Of a stretch of 64,000 nucleotides of DNA, positions 47,801 to 61,099 are shown in pieces (position 1 is the stretch's first letter; each line of letters begins with the position of its first letter). This DNA comes from Phaseolus vulgaris. Its lineage: Eukaryota > Streptophyta > Magnoliopsida > Fabales > Fabaceae. A program made the translations under genes and the position numbers. Under the pieces are notes generated by a model, which saw nothing but the letters and a program-made list of their open reading frames with translations, was not told the origin of the DNA and did not search any database. The DNA is taken from NCBI RefSeq assembly GCF_000499845.2, contig NC_023756.2:46143947-46207946 (forward strand), written 5' to 3'.

Positions 47801-50800
47801 TTTATAAGATGAATTTAAGAGTCATTTATACATTATGAAATGTTATTATACTAGTCGATTTGGGATCTCAAAAAATTAATAATTTCATGAGTAGTTCAAG
47901 TAGATAAGACTGTAATAATATAACCCTTAACAAATTTCTTAAAATATAATATAGTATGAACTTAAGGTTTTAATTTAAATGTATTTGTTGAACTAATATA
48001 CTTTTTTTTTATCTCAGACGGTGGGCACACTTATAAACATATGTTTATTATTTATTAGGGAAATAAAGCTATTCGAAGACCAAATTAAATTTTAAATTTG
48101 GAATTTGGAATTTCAATATGCTGTTTTGAACAATTAAGTAAATGAATTTTAGTGCTTATTTATTTAAAAAAAGACCAAAAGTTAAAATTCTCAATTAATT
48201 TTAAACATAATTAATGGTCTTTTACTATCGAAGGCATGGATAGGTTTATCCAGAAACATTACAACTTAATTAGCATTTTCGAATTCAAATCTTATATGTT
48301 AAATATCAGAAATAAATTATCTATTACTTATAATATCTTTATCTGACTAAAATAATATATAAAGAAATATGTTATGCATTAAAAAGTTATTAAGATTTTA
48401 AATTATGAACAGCAATTAATTATAGTTCTACGAGTTTTGAAGATTATGGCAACAGATATTGAAGCCGTTTGTCAACAATTTTTGTTTGTAATTTCATCAA
48501 TAATTTTTTTTAATCATGATTCTCTTTAATTTAAAAAAAATGTATATTTTGTATATTTTAATACTTAACTTATCTTACTGGTATTTTGTTGATGATATTT
48601 TGTTTGTCAATTTCATAGAGTACAAATTAGCTAATAATATATTGTGAAAATTTTAAGTTATTTACTTGAATTTAAAATTAAGGAATACGTATATAAAAAA
48701 TCGTTTGGATTAGGTGACACGTGGAGTGAATACATGTGATGATATGATTGTAACTTTGTTGCTATGTATTTCAAAAAAATGTGATTTCTAATGTAAGGAA
48801 ATTGGTTGATTAGTATGACTAGGATTTAAATATCTTATGAAAAAATATTTTAATATTAAAGTAAATATTTAGTTTAATTTTACAGGTAATGTAACATTTT
48901 CATTGTGATTATTCTAAATATTCATATCATTTTATTTAATATATTATATACATCTAATTTACTTCTCTTTTTTTTTATCGTTTCTCAAAGTTAAAATTCA
49001 TTACTTAAATCTTTACTCTTATATAAAACATGATCATTGCAGATTAAAAAAAAACACAAACAATACATAGTAAATTGTTATGTTTTAAACTTTTAATACA
49101 ATTTTATAACCGATATTCATTTAAGAATATTCTCATATCTCTTAATTTACATCACAACACATGAATATTCACACTTCATCCAATTTAGTGAATTCAATCA
49201 TGAATCTAGGATTCTATTGAAAAGTAAAATCAACTTTCCCTACCAGAGTAGAAATGGGCATGCTAACAAAAAGTTCTAACTCCTATAGAAAAATAAGGAT
49301 AACATAACATGCACCACATACTTTTTATTAATCATCCAAACATATCACCAAGACTCTAAACCAATATAGACTAATCATGAAGCTATAACTACCACATGCA
49401 AACACGTCTACCCATGCAAACTATAAAACTCAAAACTAACTTAAAGGGAAAAAAGAGTAAAAATAAACTTACTTTAACCAAAATTTTAATAGGGCAGTAT
49501 TACTCTACTCATTATCAAGAGTCTAGTGGTAGCCTTTGATCGTCAATTTTATGAAGGAAAGGTTCGAAAATTAGAGAGAAAGGAGAGGAGAAAAGAGAAA
49601 AGTTTTCTAGAGAGATAATGATTATTTCAAAATGAAACGTAAATAACTTATTTTTCTATTTATATACATATTGTCGGTTTAATAATAAAATATTCATTGT
49701 CATTTTAATTATGTCACTTTTACTCTAAAACTATCTTATGTATTGATATTTAAAACCTTTTTTCTATAAATTCTCATTATCTAAGCATAATTTTAAATAA
49801 AATAATGGATCTTTATAGGTCTTGTCTTGTATTTGTCAAAGTGTACACTACTTGATATTTAATTTTATATATCATAGCTTACCTTACACTTTTATTAATG
49901 TAAGAAGGTATTTATATTCATGGGAGGTGACTTGTATCTTCAATAGTTCAAATCAAAGATAACTATTTTGAAAACATATGATTGAACATTGCATATTCAT
50001 AAATAGTTGTGTTGTTCAAACATTAACATGGTCAAGATTTTAACAAAGAGATGGTGACTCTGATTGAGAGATGGAAATAAAGATATGTGAAGTTTATCTT
50101 TTTCTTTATAAGAGACTTCTTAGAATGAAAATTTTGTTGTTGGACTAATGTAATATTTGTAGGTCTTATCATTTTTTTTTCTTCCTTCACTTCTTTATTT
50201 CTTTTATTTATTTCTCTATTGTTTTGGAATGATATCTCATTTGTTTTAAGGTTTAAGGTTTTGAGTTTAAGATTAGATCACGTAGATAACAAAGAATAAA
50301 GAAATGGATTAAATAAAAAAAATCAATAATTTAAATATTTGAATTTTTTTTTTTTTTCATTTTGCATCATAATTTTAGTGATACATAATAACTCATATTT
50401 TGTGCATAGAATTATAATTTTATTGTATATTGAAAAACACTTTCCATATACTTTATTTTTAATTTTGAACTCATTTCCTCTTAACATAAATAAATTTGAT
50501 TCAATATACATATTTATTTTAATGGTGTATTTTAAGCAAATCTAACATTTGCTTAATCTTTTATCAATAACTTTTTATCTAGGTATTATTTTTTAACTGT
50601 GCATTGAGTTCTACATTTTCTAAAAATTTTAAAATAACATATGATTTTCTAAATTTAGGATTCTCTACTCCTTTTTACTATTTTTAAAAGTTGAGATAAA
50701 TATGCTAAATTTTTTAAAAGAAACTCATACAAATTTTTTTTTTTTAAACTTTTGTAGTTGAATTTATAGACCTAATTAAAGTTCGCGTTTAGACGAATAT

Positions 50801-51680
50801 TTACTTCATATTTCACAGCATATATATAATCTAAATATGCTATAAATAAGTAGATAATAATCATTTATTTAGTTTTCAGTTTAATGAAATTTTCTATTTA
50901 TTTTATCACAAAATCAAAATAATATTTCTATATGAATAATTAGAACAAAAGTTAGCTAAGTTGAAATAAAAAAGTAAATGAAGTCGCATAACAATTGATG
51001 CCAAAGTAAAAAAAAAAATATTGTTTGAGAATTAATTTATTCAATCTGAATATGTGAACATAGAAAATATCAATATTATGGAAAGAAGATAAATGGTGGA
51101 TCTTATTTGTATATAAATTATATATTTAAATAAATTGATTATGAAGAATAAATATTTTTAAGAAGAAATTTTGAACACAATTATAAATCCATTTATATTC
51201 CTGTAAAATTTCTGAAATTATTATTCGTTGTAAAAATATTGATTTAATGAAATAGTTTACGAAAGATATAAACTTACAATGTAAAATAATAATTTATAAT
51301 TAGTTGAAAAACAAACAATTTTACACTCTTAAATATATACTCTTTCTATCTAAAAGCAAAATTAATATTCATGTAAATAAATAAAGAAAAGATAAATTAT
51401 TATTTTAATCATCCATGTTGATACAAATTATATAATAACTTTCTCTGTTAATGAAATAGTAATATTATGGTAAAAATATTTATAAAAAATGTTAATTATT
51501 ACTATTTTAAAAGTCAATTATTAAATTTAGTGTTGCAATTAATTTTAAACATAAAATAAAACATTTAAATTAATTTTAAAATCAACAAAAGATTAAATTA
51601 CATTTTTTTTTTAAATATAAGGAATCAAACTTAATCTTAAAGTTAAAGGATAAACGATAATTTAGCATAAGAGAAACTGT
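44900..51680. other. Long intergenic region, no supported gene
   Basis: The first few hundred bases are the probable COL promoter. The stretches 45,540-46,060 and 46,500-47,330 are less AT-rich. The latter holds a 103-codon minus-strand open frame (46,647-46,958) with no recognised domain. Dispersed repeat copies lie at about 46,125-46,300, 47,470-47,600 and 47,760-47,890. A segment at about 49,200-49,640 (CTAACTCCTATAG..., purine-rich GAGAGAAAGGAGAGGAGAAAAG) may be a retroelement remnant. The rest is AT-rich. Confidence 0.5.
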
Positions 51681-51692
51681 TCAACACAGGTC

Positions 51693-54600
51693 ATGAACAC
51701 TGCAACCGGCGCAAACATGGTTCGGCGCAAGCGTGGGAGGCATTCGCCGGAAAATTCTCCGTCAAAACGACGACGGCGTTCTCAGTTTGAATGTCGGAGT
51801 AGGAGATGGGTTGTCTCTTCCAAAGACTCTTCCAATTGCACGGGTCAGAACAATCATTCATTCGAATTCTGTTTCTCTTTGAATCTGCATTCACTTCAAA
51901 TTGTGTTCCGTTTCACTTTGAATCTGCATTCACTTCAAATTGTGTTCCGTTTCTCTAATACTGTGTGTGAATTTGAGGAGATAAGAACAGAGAGAGGATT
52001 CGAAGTCTTTTGGAATATTGAAAAGGTCATATACAGTTGATAGGATAGCTTCCAATTGATGGCGCTCAATATTACTTTTGAAAATTGATGAATGTATTGA
52101 TTTGATGGAGGGCTTTTAGGTCAAATGAAGAGGCATTTAATTAATTAGTTAATTAATTTGTGTGAGCGTGACAATTGGTAAACGCCTAAACGGTTTGTTA
52201 TTTGTTTGTTGCTTCTGCGTGGATTGTTTCTATGAATGCTGCATTCATGATTATATGGAAAGGAGATGTAAAATAGGTGCATATCAATGACACCCTACTG
52301 TGTGTCCCCAATAAGGAATCTTCTTGAGTGAATACAAAATTCTAGACGTAGTTGATTTCATGTGCTTTTGCCGTCTATTCTGGCTGGTGGTATGGCAGGC
52401 CACGATTGCGGAAGCCCTCCTCTAGAAAATTTAAGCACTTGTTATTCGTCAAAGCAGAAAACACCTCAGCTGGAATGTCCCTTTTTTGGGTGCGGAGTGT
52501 GTTCCAGGAGATGGGTTTTCTCTTCAAAAGATTGTTCTAATTGCATGGGTCAGAACTCAGAATTACAAGGTTATCTGCTTCTAGGGAAGTAATAATTAGT
52601 TTGAATTCTATTGTGTAGAAAAGTGACTTCTGATGGTTATTTTTCCTTTTAGGAAAAGGTTAGCATTTTAGTATTACGTTTCTGTGGTTGAGATTGTCAC
52701 CAAATATAAAAAATGGAGAATTTCATTAGCAGATGTCATTCTACAATCTACATATTCATATACATTTCGGTTGGTGCCTTCTCCCAAAATTTCAGCTGTC
52801 TAAGGAAAGGGCAACAAAATAAATTTTAAAAAATAAAGGTGTGAATGTACTGATGGGATTTGCTTGCTTATGGGTAACCCCACCCCCCAATAACTAACAG
52901 TCCATGATGAAGATAGCTAATACTTTACATTTGGGTGCCCCAGTTAATTGTGTCATTTAGAGTTCAGATTAAATGGTGTTTATCTCATATTTACTATTCT
53001 TAATTGTTCCTTCCTTGCAGATAAGATTGTGGTTGTTTCATACAATATACTTGGTGTTGAAAATGCATCAAATCATCTGGATTTGTATTCTAATATTCCA
53101 CATAGGTTGTTGAGGTGGGACAGGAGGAAAAGGCTCATACTTGAAGAGATTAATAACTATAACGCCAGCATACTGTGTTTCCAGGTAGTCCTTCCGGCTG
53201 TTATACATTTAATACTGGTTACAACTTATGACCATTTTTTTATCATTATGCATCTCTATTAATCTCTGAAAGCTACAAAAAAGTTATTAGGATTTTTTAC
53301 CATTAGGATTCTTGTCATTTTGATCCTGAAAGTGCTTACGAAACTTCAGTTAAATCCTACCTTGCGCATAACATAAATTATTAACCAAGACACCACCAAC
53401 ATATTTCTCATATTTTTACCATCCTTTCACATATTTTATGGTTTACCTTGACTTTTTTATTATTCATCTTTATATCAAGTTCAGCATTTAAAATTTAAAT
53501 ACTCACTAGATCGAATGTGAGCTTAAAAATAAGTTATAAAATTTTTATACTCATTAATAATATATAATTAATAACTTTATTTAGATAGAAGATTTGGTTT
53601 GAAATCTTATAGAATCTTGTCAGTAGCATCTTGGATTTAATTAATAACTACTACTATATGTAATCATTCATAGATTAGTTTAATAGTTGTATGAACAAAT
53701 ACATATCATGCAAAAGTTTTAGTTACATATGCAACATACAACTTTAAGATTTTTGAATTTTAACTTTAGTTGAACAAAATATAGACATTTCATAAGTACA
53801 ACAAACAATATCATGTCATTCACCTTCATATATTTATTTGTTCAAAGGAATCAAAACAGTGGCAATGTAAAAAAGTAGCTCAAGATCAATAATGAGCTTT
53901 GAGACTAGGAATCAACACACCTTGAGGTTGTAAGTATTAAATTTTAAATGGAACTTGATATAGAAGTGGAAGAGATGAAAGTCAAGATGGACCAAAAATA
54001 GTGTAAAAAATATGAGAAATAAGAAACGGAAATAGGGGATGAGAGTGATGTCTTTGCTAATAATTTATATGTAATGTAAGACTTAATTAAAAAATTGAAA
54101 ATACTTTCAAGGATCAGGATGACAGTAAGTGTTTAAATTCAAGAATTAAATTGAAAAAGACATGTGACATCATAATTCTTGAGGAAGTAAAAAAAGAAAA
54201 ACTTTCTTTGGACTGCCACATGTCATCCATGTGTACAACTTCAATTGTCATAAAGGCAGACAATGTGTCACGTAGGCATAGACATTAACTTTAACAGAAG
54301 CACAAAATTGAGTAACTTTTTTCACATTCAGGGATTTTAATAATTATGCTGCTTTCAAAGATTAAAATGACAGGACACCACACTTTCAGGGACAAATTTG
54401 GACATTAACCCAAGGAGACCCAAAGAAACTGATTTAACTGACATGGGTTTTTACTTACCTACAGCTCTTGATTACGTATTCATTCTGACAACACATAAAT
54501 TCGTGAGACACAAGTTACTCTGATGTTAATTCCCATTGGCACAATCAAACATATTAGTTGTACCCGATTTAGTATTTATTCTCTGCTTGAAATTGTAAGC

Positions 54601-57600
54601 TAACTTCATGCATTGTAGAATTGTATTGTCAAGAATTGCTTTCTCATAAATCTTGTGTCTTTAGGAGGTTGATCATTTTAATGATCTAGACAATCTTTTC
54701 CAGAACAGTGGCTTTAAAGGTATTTACAAGGTATATTATATACATATTTAAACTATTATCATGCTAGTTTTGAAACTCCTAATATTTAATCAAGTACCTA
54801 TGTGGATCATTATTTTCATTTGTCACAGGCTCGCACTGGGGAAGCACAAGATGGATGTGCTGTATTTTGGAAAGACAAGTTGTAGGTTTCCCTAACCCAT
54901 AAATCATTTCAGTAATTGAGTTTCTGTATCCTATATTAATCAATTTATTTAATATCTTACATTGTTGTCCTTTGACAATAAGTAAATGAGCTACCTAAGT
55001 GTTTCTTGACGCAACAGAAAACCAACAGTTCAAAAATGTGCTAATATAGAACATATCAATTTAGAAAATATCAAATCCTTAATTTGGTCTAATTAAATTA
55101 TATTTTGTAATGTGAATGCAGATTCAATCTTTTGCATCAAGAAGATATAGAATTCCAAAGATTTGGCATGCGTAACAATGTTGCCCAGCTGTGTATTTTG
55201 GAGGTATTTTGGGTTTGGTTTTATTTTTCTAAGTTTTTTCCATCCCGAGTTTTATATTTGCTCTGTTGTCTCTTTCATTAGAAGGATTTATGATCTGTGA
55301 TACAAATTTTTAAATCCCCCCATCTTATATTCTGTTGTACTTCCTCCTGAATGTTATGCATACATGTGTTCTCGCTGCAATGAAACCAAATGTTTTTATA
55401 TCTTATTACTCTATTTTATTATCTATTTACAGGCAAACCATGATAAAAAAGAATCTGACGCATGTAACCTAACCCCAATGTAAGTTTTACATGTCTAAAA
55501 TGGGTAATATGAACACAATCATTTGCAGTCTTTGACATGGTTTTTGCATAACACTTGGGTGTGCTTGTATTTCATTATCCTTGAATGACTACTATTTACT
55601 TTTGTATACTACATTATTGCATACCAACCAGTGACTTGTTCCTATTATTTCCTTGTCTTCTTAAAACTTGCATAGCTAATTTTTAGCAGCAAAGTTTAAA
55701 ATTGAAAATATTAATGTGTATATTCATTTATTCACATATGTTCTCTCTTACACACATGATGTCTATTTCACGAACAATGGTTTTTCAAGTTTTCCACATA
55801 GCAACTTGATTTTCATCTATAGGGAACCATCCACAGGAAAAAGAAGATTTGTTGTAGGAAACATACATGTGCTGTTCAACCCAAATCGTGGTGACATTAA
55901 ACTGGGCCAGGTACTTCACTAGATGAGTAGCATTATACATATTTTGCATGTATAGTCATTTGTGTTTGTGCATGTGCTTCATTTTCTAAACTTTTTAATA
56001 TTATATTTTTTGGGCCAGGGTTGGTGCAAATTATTTTACCTTAAATAAATGCATTTAATTGTCTATAGTTAATTAAGTTGTCTAATCTTCTTTTTATTAT
56101 TTTGGAAACTTGCTCCATGACAATGGACAGGTCAGAATTTTACTTGACAAAGCTTACAAGTTGTCACAAAAATGGGGCAACATCCCTGTTATTATTGCTG
56201 GGGATTTAAATAGTGTTCCACAGGTATGATATTGCTTTATACTTAGTAGTTTATCTGTTTCAGATTAGTTATCTAATATGCTGTTATTTCATTGTCTTTT
56301 GTTTTGTTTCATCTCATGATGTCAGAGTGCCATATATAAGTTTCTGTCTTCGTCAAAGGTGAGTTTGGCATCTCCTTGTCATGGTATATTCTCTCTTGCC
56401 TTTTAGCTTATTTGTGAGCGGTATCTGAGAAATTTGACTATATGTAGTGTCTCAAACCTTCAGTAAATAATTTATCTGTGGATTACAGACAATGGAGGAA
56501 CAGAAAGGGTATGAGAAAATGGGGCATATATTCCATTGTTTGGGAGTTTGAAAATAGATAGGATGGTAAAGGAATTCAAGAGGATCTATTCGCCCTTTGT
56601 TTCTTTCAAAAATTCAATTTTTGTTCCCTTGGAAATTGTTTGGAAAGGTTCCTTTCCCTCATTAATCTTGTGAACAGATGGAAAGCTAGCTTTGTGTAAT
56701 TAATTCCCCTCCCTGTTCAGTTCATCCTTACTTGTCCCATTCCATTCTATTAAGTGAAAAATCCAAATTCAGTTAGAGGTGTGACTTATTCTTTGAGGAG
56801 AGGTGGCCATCAATGAGTTTTCAGTGTTTATTAGTAATTGCTTCATGTATTGCAGCTAGACATCCAATTACATGATCGCCGAAATATGTCAGGACAGCTT
56901 GAAATCCAGTCCAACAGAATCTTCAGATCACAGATTCCTGATGATGCCAGGTACTTTTTATGTCTTTCGTCTTAGTCTTGGTTACTATCTGTTATAGAAA
57001 AAGAACAACGCAATTATCAATTCTGGAACAGATTAAGGATCATTTATTTATCAAGACTGTAGATTATTTGTTGATTCGGATAATGTGGTCTTTTGTTGCT
57101 CTTAATGATATAATAATATTATTGCCTTTATTGTAGTTGATTATTTCCTTGTTTATGCTGTAAATTATGTTGCAATTATATCCTTTTATTTGCTGTACCT
57201 AATTAGGCTATAGAACATCTACTTGATTTTGTAATCTTCTTTCCCTAATTACAAGATTCCCTTTGTACTATATTTCTATATAATTGATAGAGCTGAGAAC
57301 TCTCCTCTAAACCAAGATGTTCACTCAACCAGTTCTTGCCTCTGTTTCAAGTATTGTTATTATTTGTCCCATTTTAGAGGGAAGGGTTATCATCATTGTT
57401 TTTGTCAAACTTGAGGTATTAGGTATTCTGTAATAATTATTTGGGTATCTTGTGCAGCATTTCGATGACTCTCTCAAGGCAATTGTTATATAGATGGAGT
57501 GTGGAAGAACTAAGACTTGCAACAGGGGCGAAAGGAATTACTCATCTTCAGCACCAGCTCAAACTCCGTAGTGCCTATAGTGGTGTTCCTGTATGCTGTT

Positions 57601-58204
57601 TTAATCTGCCAGATAAAATTGTTACAATCGGCTATTTCGGCAACTTCATTGTGATATAAAGATTTAATATGGGAAAAATAAATATTTTCATTGGATATTC
57701 AAACAGTTGTGATATTTCCCACTTAATCTTCATAAATCTCATGTAGTTATGGCTGCAGGGTGACCATAAAACAAGAGATGATATTGGGGAGCCCTTGGCA
57801 ACATCATACCACTCCAAGTTCATGGGAACTGTTGATTATATCTGGTAATTATATTGTTTAACAAACGCAAAAAATTATATGCATTTCCAGATTGTTTGTT
57901 TGTTGTTGTGACCGATGTCTGGTAATCAGGCATTCTGATGATCTTGTTCCACTTAGAGTTCTTGAAACCTTGCCAATTGATATTCTTAGAAGATCTGGAG
58001 GACTCCCTAGTGAGGTAATCTACTTAAAGCTAGTTCTTCAAACCATATTTGGTAATGCGCTTATGTATCTTTTCCACTTTGGATTTGGATTATCAATATC
58101 TTTATGATTCTTATGCCTTGTAGAAATGGGGAAGTGATCACCTAGCTGTTGTATGTGAGTTGGCTTTTAGCAAACAACAACAATGTATGAGGTCTGAACC
58201 TTAA
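51693..58204 (+). CDS. CCR4-homologue endonuclease/exonuclease/phosphatase-family protein (about 475 aa, 15 exons)
   Basis: Exons: 51693-51843, 52399-52569, 53021-53184, 54665-54730, 54829-54881, 55122-55203, 55433-55479, 55823-55910, 56131-56223, 56326-56358, 56856-56950, 57458-57590, 57759-57844, 57930-58014 and 58124-58204. All junctions are GT-AG and in frame. The nuclease fold is complete: VVVSYNILGVEN, CFQ/EVDHF (metal-binding Glu), GNIHVLFNPNRGD, IIAGDLNSVPQSA, GTVDYIW and WGSDHLAVVCELAF. This matches plant carbon catabolite repressor 4 homologues of the short (CCR4-5/6-like) type, predicted to shorten mRNA poly(A) tails. No leucine-rich repeats are present, so direct CCR4-NOT scaffold binding by LRR is not expected. 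The N-terminus is basic (RRKRGRHSPENSPSKRRRR). A shorter alternative starts at ATG 52,392. The first two exons are duplicates of each other. The first intron's donor (GGGTCAGA) is weak, so the 5' end is the least certain part. Confidence 0.88.
51768..52562 (+). repeat. Duplicated first-exon segment of the CCR4-like gene
   Basis: The block encoding SRRWVVSSKDSSNCTGQN (about 51,800-51,853) recurs as SRRWVFSSKDCSNCMGQN (about 52,505-52,557), with about 80% identity in DNA. In copy 1 the GGTCAG bases serve as the inferred splice donor. In copy 2 the same bases are coding (Gly-Gln). Confidence 0.7.
51868..51954. repeat. Direct repeat, two copies of about 42 bp
   Basis: TTTGAATCTGCATTCACTTC plus AAATTGTGTTCCGTTTC occurs twice back to back just downstream of the first CCR4-like exon. 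It is a recent tandem duplication in the intron. Confidence 0.85.
53280..54420. mobile_element. Probable transposon remnant in CCR4-like intron 3
   Basis: Both flanks of this insert carry inverted forms of a TCATTTTGATCCTGAAAG-like block (about 53,316 +, and reverse complement at about 54,345-54,400, where TTTCAGGGACAAATTTGGACATTAACCC occurs). These 'GTCCCTGAAAG' termini are common on plant DNA transposons and LTR remnants. The interior has no transposase frame. It makes this intron (1,480 bp) much longer than the others. Class is uncertain. Confidence 0.4.
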
Positions 58205-59570
58205 GCTGATCACCCAATATGGAGATTGAGAGTCAAAGCATTGTCACCCTGGTAATTCTCATTGAATCGTACCATTATGTGCACCTCTTTCCCTTTCAAG
58301 ATTTCTTACCCTTCTGATTCCTTTTGCCGTGAAGGAGCATGATGAGATCTAGCTGTGAATTGCACTTGACAAACATCGTCTTGCAATTGTTCTGCAAACT
58401 CCTCCAACTTTGATGTTGCGTGGAACTTGAAAGTGCTCTAAAATTCATCAAGAACTTGCTGTAAAGTGAGCATTCTATTACGATGTTCAGAGAGCAGTTG
58501 GTGTATATATTAAATATTATGATATTCTTCAAAACTGAAACTCCAATTCTCCAAATATAATAGTGAAATATTTATCAATTCATGAGACATTGCCTTTTAC
58601 GTCCCTCGTTTCCCCTCTAATTCTTCAAATAACTACCCATTGTACTTCAAAGTTTAGTCACATCATGGTTGTTGTCTTTCTTCTTTGTTAACACAACTTT
58701 ATGTTGTTTTTTTTATCCGTTGAGTTTATTACACTTAAACTTGAAGAAAATATGAAAGGAATTTTTTATCCAGTAGGCCATTTTAGCGAAAACCAAGCAG
58801 ATACTTGATATGATATGACTTTTTTCTAATATTTTAGAAGTCAGATTATTTATTTTTTCCTTTTTAAGAAAAGTTTACGAATAAGTTAATCCAAACCTAT
58901 TCATTCTCGTTGTCAGACACCCCACCAGCAGAACAGTAATAAACACGGATACTTTCAAATGATTCATGTTTAATTAGTTTTTTTTTTTGTGCTTACATCT
59001 TGGGAGAAAATAGTCGCTAAAAAATTTCATGAGGGGAACATTTATTCTTTGTAAATGTAATGCTTTTGCTTTTAACTTTACTTTGGCATTTTCTTTTTGT
59101 TTTGATTTTCCATGCAATAACAGTAGCCAAAACCAAATAAAGTACACAGTTGGGAGCAATGTCTTTTCAAAGTGGATATAATAAGAAAGAAGGAAAATGA
59201 CCAAAACGTGAGCACATTGAAGAAAATATGAAACAGATTTAGTTTCTTAACAAAATTGAAAATCCACAAATGGTATCTCCAATCTGCAGCAAAAATCTGC
59301 AGAGTTCTTGACAATGGAAATAAAACCTCAAGTCTCAACAATTAAAATGCAATATGCTAAAACTCATTTTGTTAGCCTATATACTCTAATAACTGTGCAG
59401 CCACTAACCTATATTCTGAAACTTCTTCTATAAAAGAAAAGTAAAAAAATATAGTTTTTTCTTAAACTAAAATTAACTTAATATAGAAATTCTTTAATAA
59501 TAATTTTGACTTAAAGAAGATTTTTTTTTTTCAGAAAAACTAATGTAAAAACTCTTCCAAACAAGTGATT
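58205..59570. other. Convergent intergenic region between CCR4-like and ERF genes
   Basis: The first about 350 bp are the likely 3'UTR of the CCR4-like gene. The two genes converge here. Minus-strand open frames at 58,974-59,341 have no recognised domain. Nothing else is supported. Confidence 0.5.
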
Positions 59571-59580
59571 AAATTTTTTT

Positions 59581-60528
59581 TTATGAGTTTTCCAAATTTA
59601 GAGTTTCATCAATCCAAGCTAACTCATCAAAAGCACTGTCCACAGGGGGAAGGACAGTGGCTTCCCCATGTTCCACATTCCACATAAAACCACCTTTGAT
59701 GTCATTGTCTGAGAAATTATAAAAGTCATTACCAAGCAACATTCCCCCTTTCTCTGCTTCATCCAAATAGAAATCTTCATGACCAAACAATGATGGCACA
59801 AACTCCTCTAACAAATGTTGGGTTGAATTATCTTCACTATTAACTGGTTCTGTATCAATGCCTCCTCCTTCACCAACTTTTTCCACATTCACCTTTTCTT
59901 TGACTGAATCATTCAGGTCATTAACATCTGGTGGAGCTTTTGTAGTGCTGACATCAAGCACTGATGATGGAGATGCATGAAACAACATTTCTTTGGAACT
60001 CTCAAAATCCCTTTTGCTAGAAGCCAACAAATAGTTTTCAAACTCATTCTTCTTCCTCTCATAAGCCATAGCAGCCTCTTGTTCAGTATCAAATGTACCA
60101 AGCCACACTCTGACCCCTTCAATAGGGTCTCTAATTTCTGCTACATATTTCCCCCATTTCCTACGTTGAACACCTTTGTACATGCTTGATGATTTCCTCA
60201 TTCTCCTACTTGAAAAATAGCCTGATGAACTTGCTTTGATCTTTTCACTGTTTGCATCTTCTGAAGAACTCTCTTCTTGTGATTTGCTTTGCATGCATGG
60301 AAGCAAGATTTCCTTGACAACACGCTTGGAGCAACTATCAAACTGATAGCCGTTGCTCAACAACTTATCATCTTCTTCTTCACTTGAGTAATCTGTAGCA
60401 TCAGGGTCAGTGTACACAATTCTAAGTTTCATCATTGTTCTTACGTCTACTTCTTTGGCTGGAACCTTCTCTTTTCCTCTCTTACATTCCATTCCTTGAT
60501 GCCGAGTTGCTCTTGGAATGCCTGACAT
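59581..60528 (-). CDS. AP2/ERF transcription factor, group VI (CRF-type; ERF118/119-like), 315 aa
   Basis: A single coding exon ends in TAA at 59,581. The ATG at 60,528 ([16 protein letters not shown]) is chosen because the 47 open codons upstream are hydrophobic, low-complexity UTR-like sequence. Residues about 31-53 ([20 protein letters not shown]) are the CRF motif that defines group VI. The AP2 domain (about residues 116-170) has [19 protein letters not shown] then [20 protein letters not shown], so the DNA-contacting Arg/Trp positions are mostly kept. The divergence (KYV in place of KWAA, and ERKKNEFE) points to the VI-L branch. The C-terminus is acidic with a final [16 protein letters not shown], possibly an activation region. 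The family acts in the nucleus, and some members respond to cytokinin, but that response is not shown here. A 5'UTR intron is likely: the donor at 60,875 is AAAGG/GTATGTGAG on the minus strand. Confidence 0.92.
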   Translation of the reverse strand: MSGIPRATRHQGMECKRGKEKVPAKEVDVRTMMKLRIVYTDPDATDYSSEEEDDKLLSNGYQFDSCSKRVVKEILLPCMQSKSQEESSSEDANSEKIKASSSGYFSSRRMRKSSSMYKGVQRRKWGKYVAEIRDPIEGVRVWLGTFDTEQEAAMAYERKKNEFENYLLASSKRDFESSKEMLFHASPSSVLDVSTTKAPPDVNDLNDSVKEKVNVEKVGEGGGIDTEPVNSEDNSTQHLLEEFVPSLFGHEDFYLDEAEKGGMLLGNDFYNFSDNDIKGGFMWNVEHGEATVLPPVDSAFDELAWIDETLNLENS

Positions 60529-60875
60529 CTTTTTGGTACTACACAACAACTGTCTTTCACCAAAGATAATCCTATATTCAAGTATAGAAAAATCACTATA
60601 AGCAGTAACACTTGACATTCTAAACCAGAACCAAAAAAAGCAAAAAGCAAAAAAGTAAAGAAAATACAAAACAAGGGATTAACCAAGAATTTTGAGTATA
60701 GAAGCCAAAAGTCTCACAGTAACTATCAATCACTCTTACTTGTATCAACTATCAAAGCATTCAAACCAAACATAAACCCTGCATCAAAGGGATAAAGAAA
60801 TGAACATTTCTGATAAAAAAAAAGTAAAACCTTTGGTAGATACTGAATTAGTGATACCAAGGTGAACTCACATAC

Positions 60876-61075
60876 CCTTTTGATCTTAATGTCAGAAACT
60901 GATGGAGTGAGCGGAGTTGCATGCAAAGGCCAAAGACTCAAGGAATCAAAACACAGAGAAACTGCTTCAATCAGATATTCAGATTCATGCAGCAGTTTTG
61001 TGCAGAAAGAATTTACTATACAATGTGGAGGGGGAGTGAAGGGGACATAGAAACAAATGTTGTAATAAATAAGCA
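60876..61075 (-). other. Probable 5'UTR exon of the ERF gene
   Basis: This is a less AT-rich, C/T-rich minus-strand stretch ending in GATCAAAAGG followed by GTATGTGAG, a good plant donor. The acceptor is probably within 60,530-60,660, for example GAATATAG/GATTATC or GAAAGACAG/TTGTTG on the minus strand. The leader would therefore be split, as is common in ERF VI genes. The start of transcription is not fixed. Confidence 0.4.
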
Positions 61076-61099
61076 GTTGAAAGTCTAAGATAACCAAAA

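Noticed and set aside
56485..56790. Possible MITE in CCR4-like intron 10
   Set aside because: GGAGGAACAGAAAGGG and CCATTCCATTCT look weakly inverted, but no clear ends or target duplication were found.
60447..60686. Upstream extension of the ERF frame and overlapping hydrophobic frames
   Set aside because: The 47 residues before the chosen ATG are Phe/Trp-rich translation of a T-rich leader, and a 5'UTR intron probably lies here.
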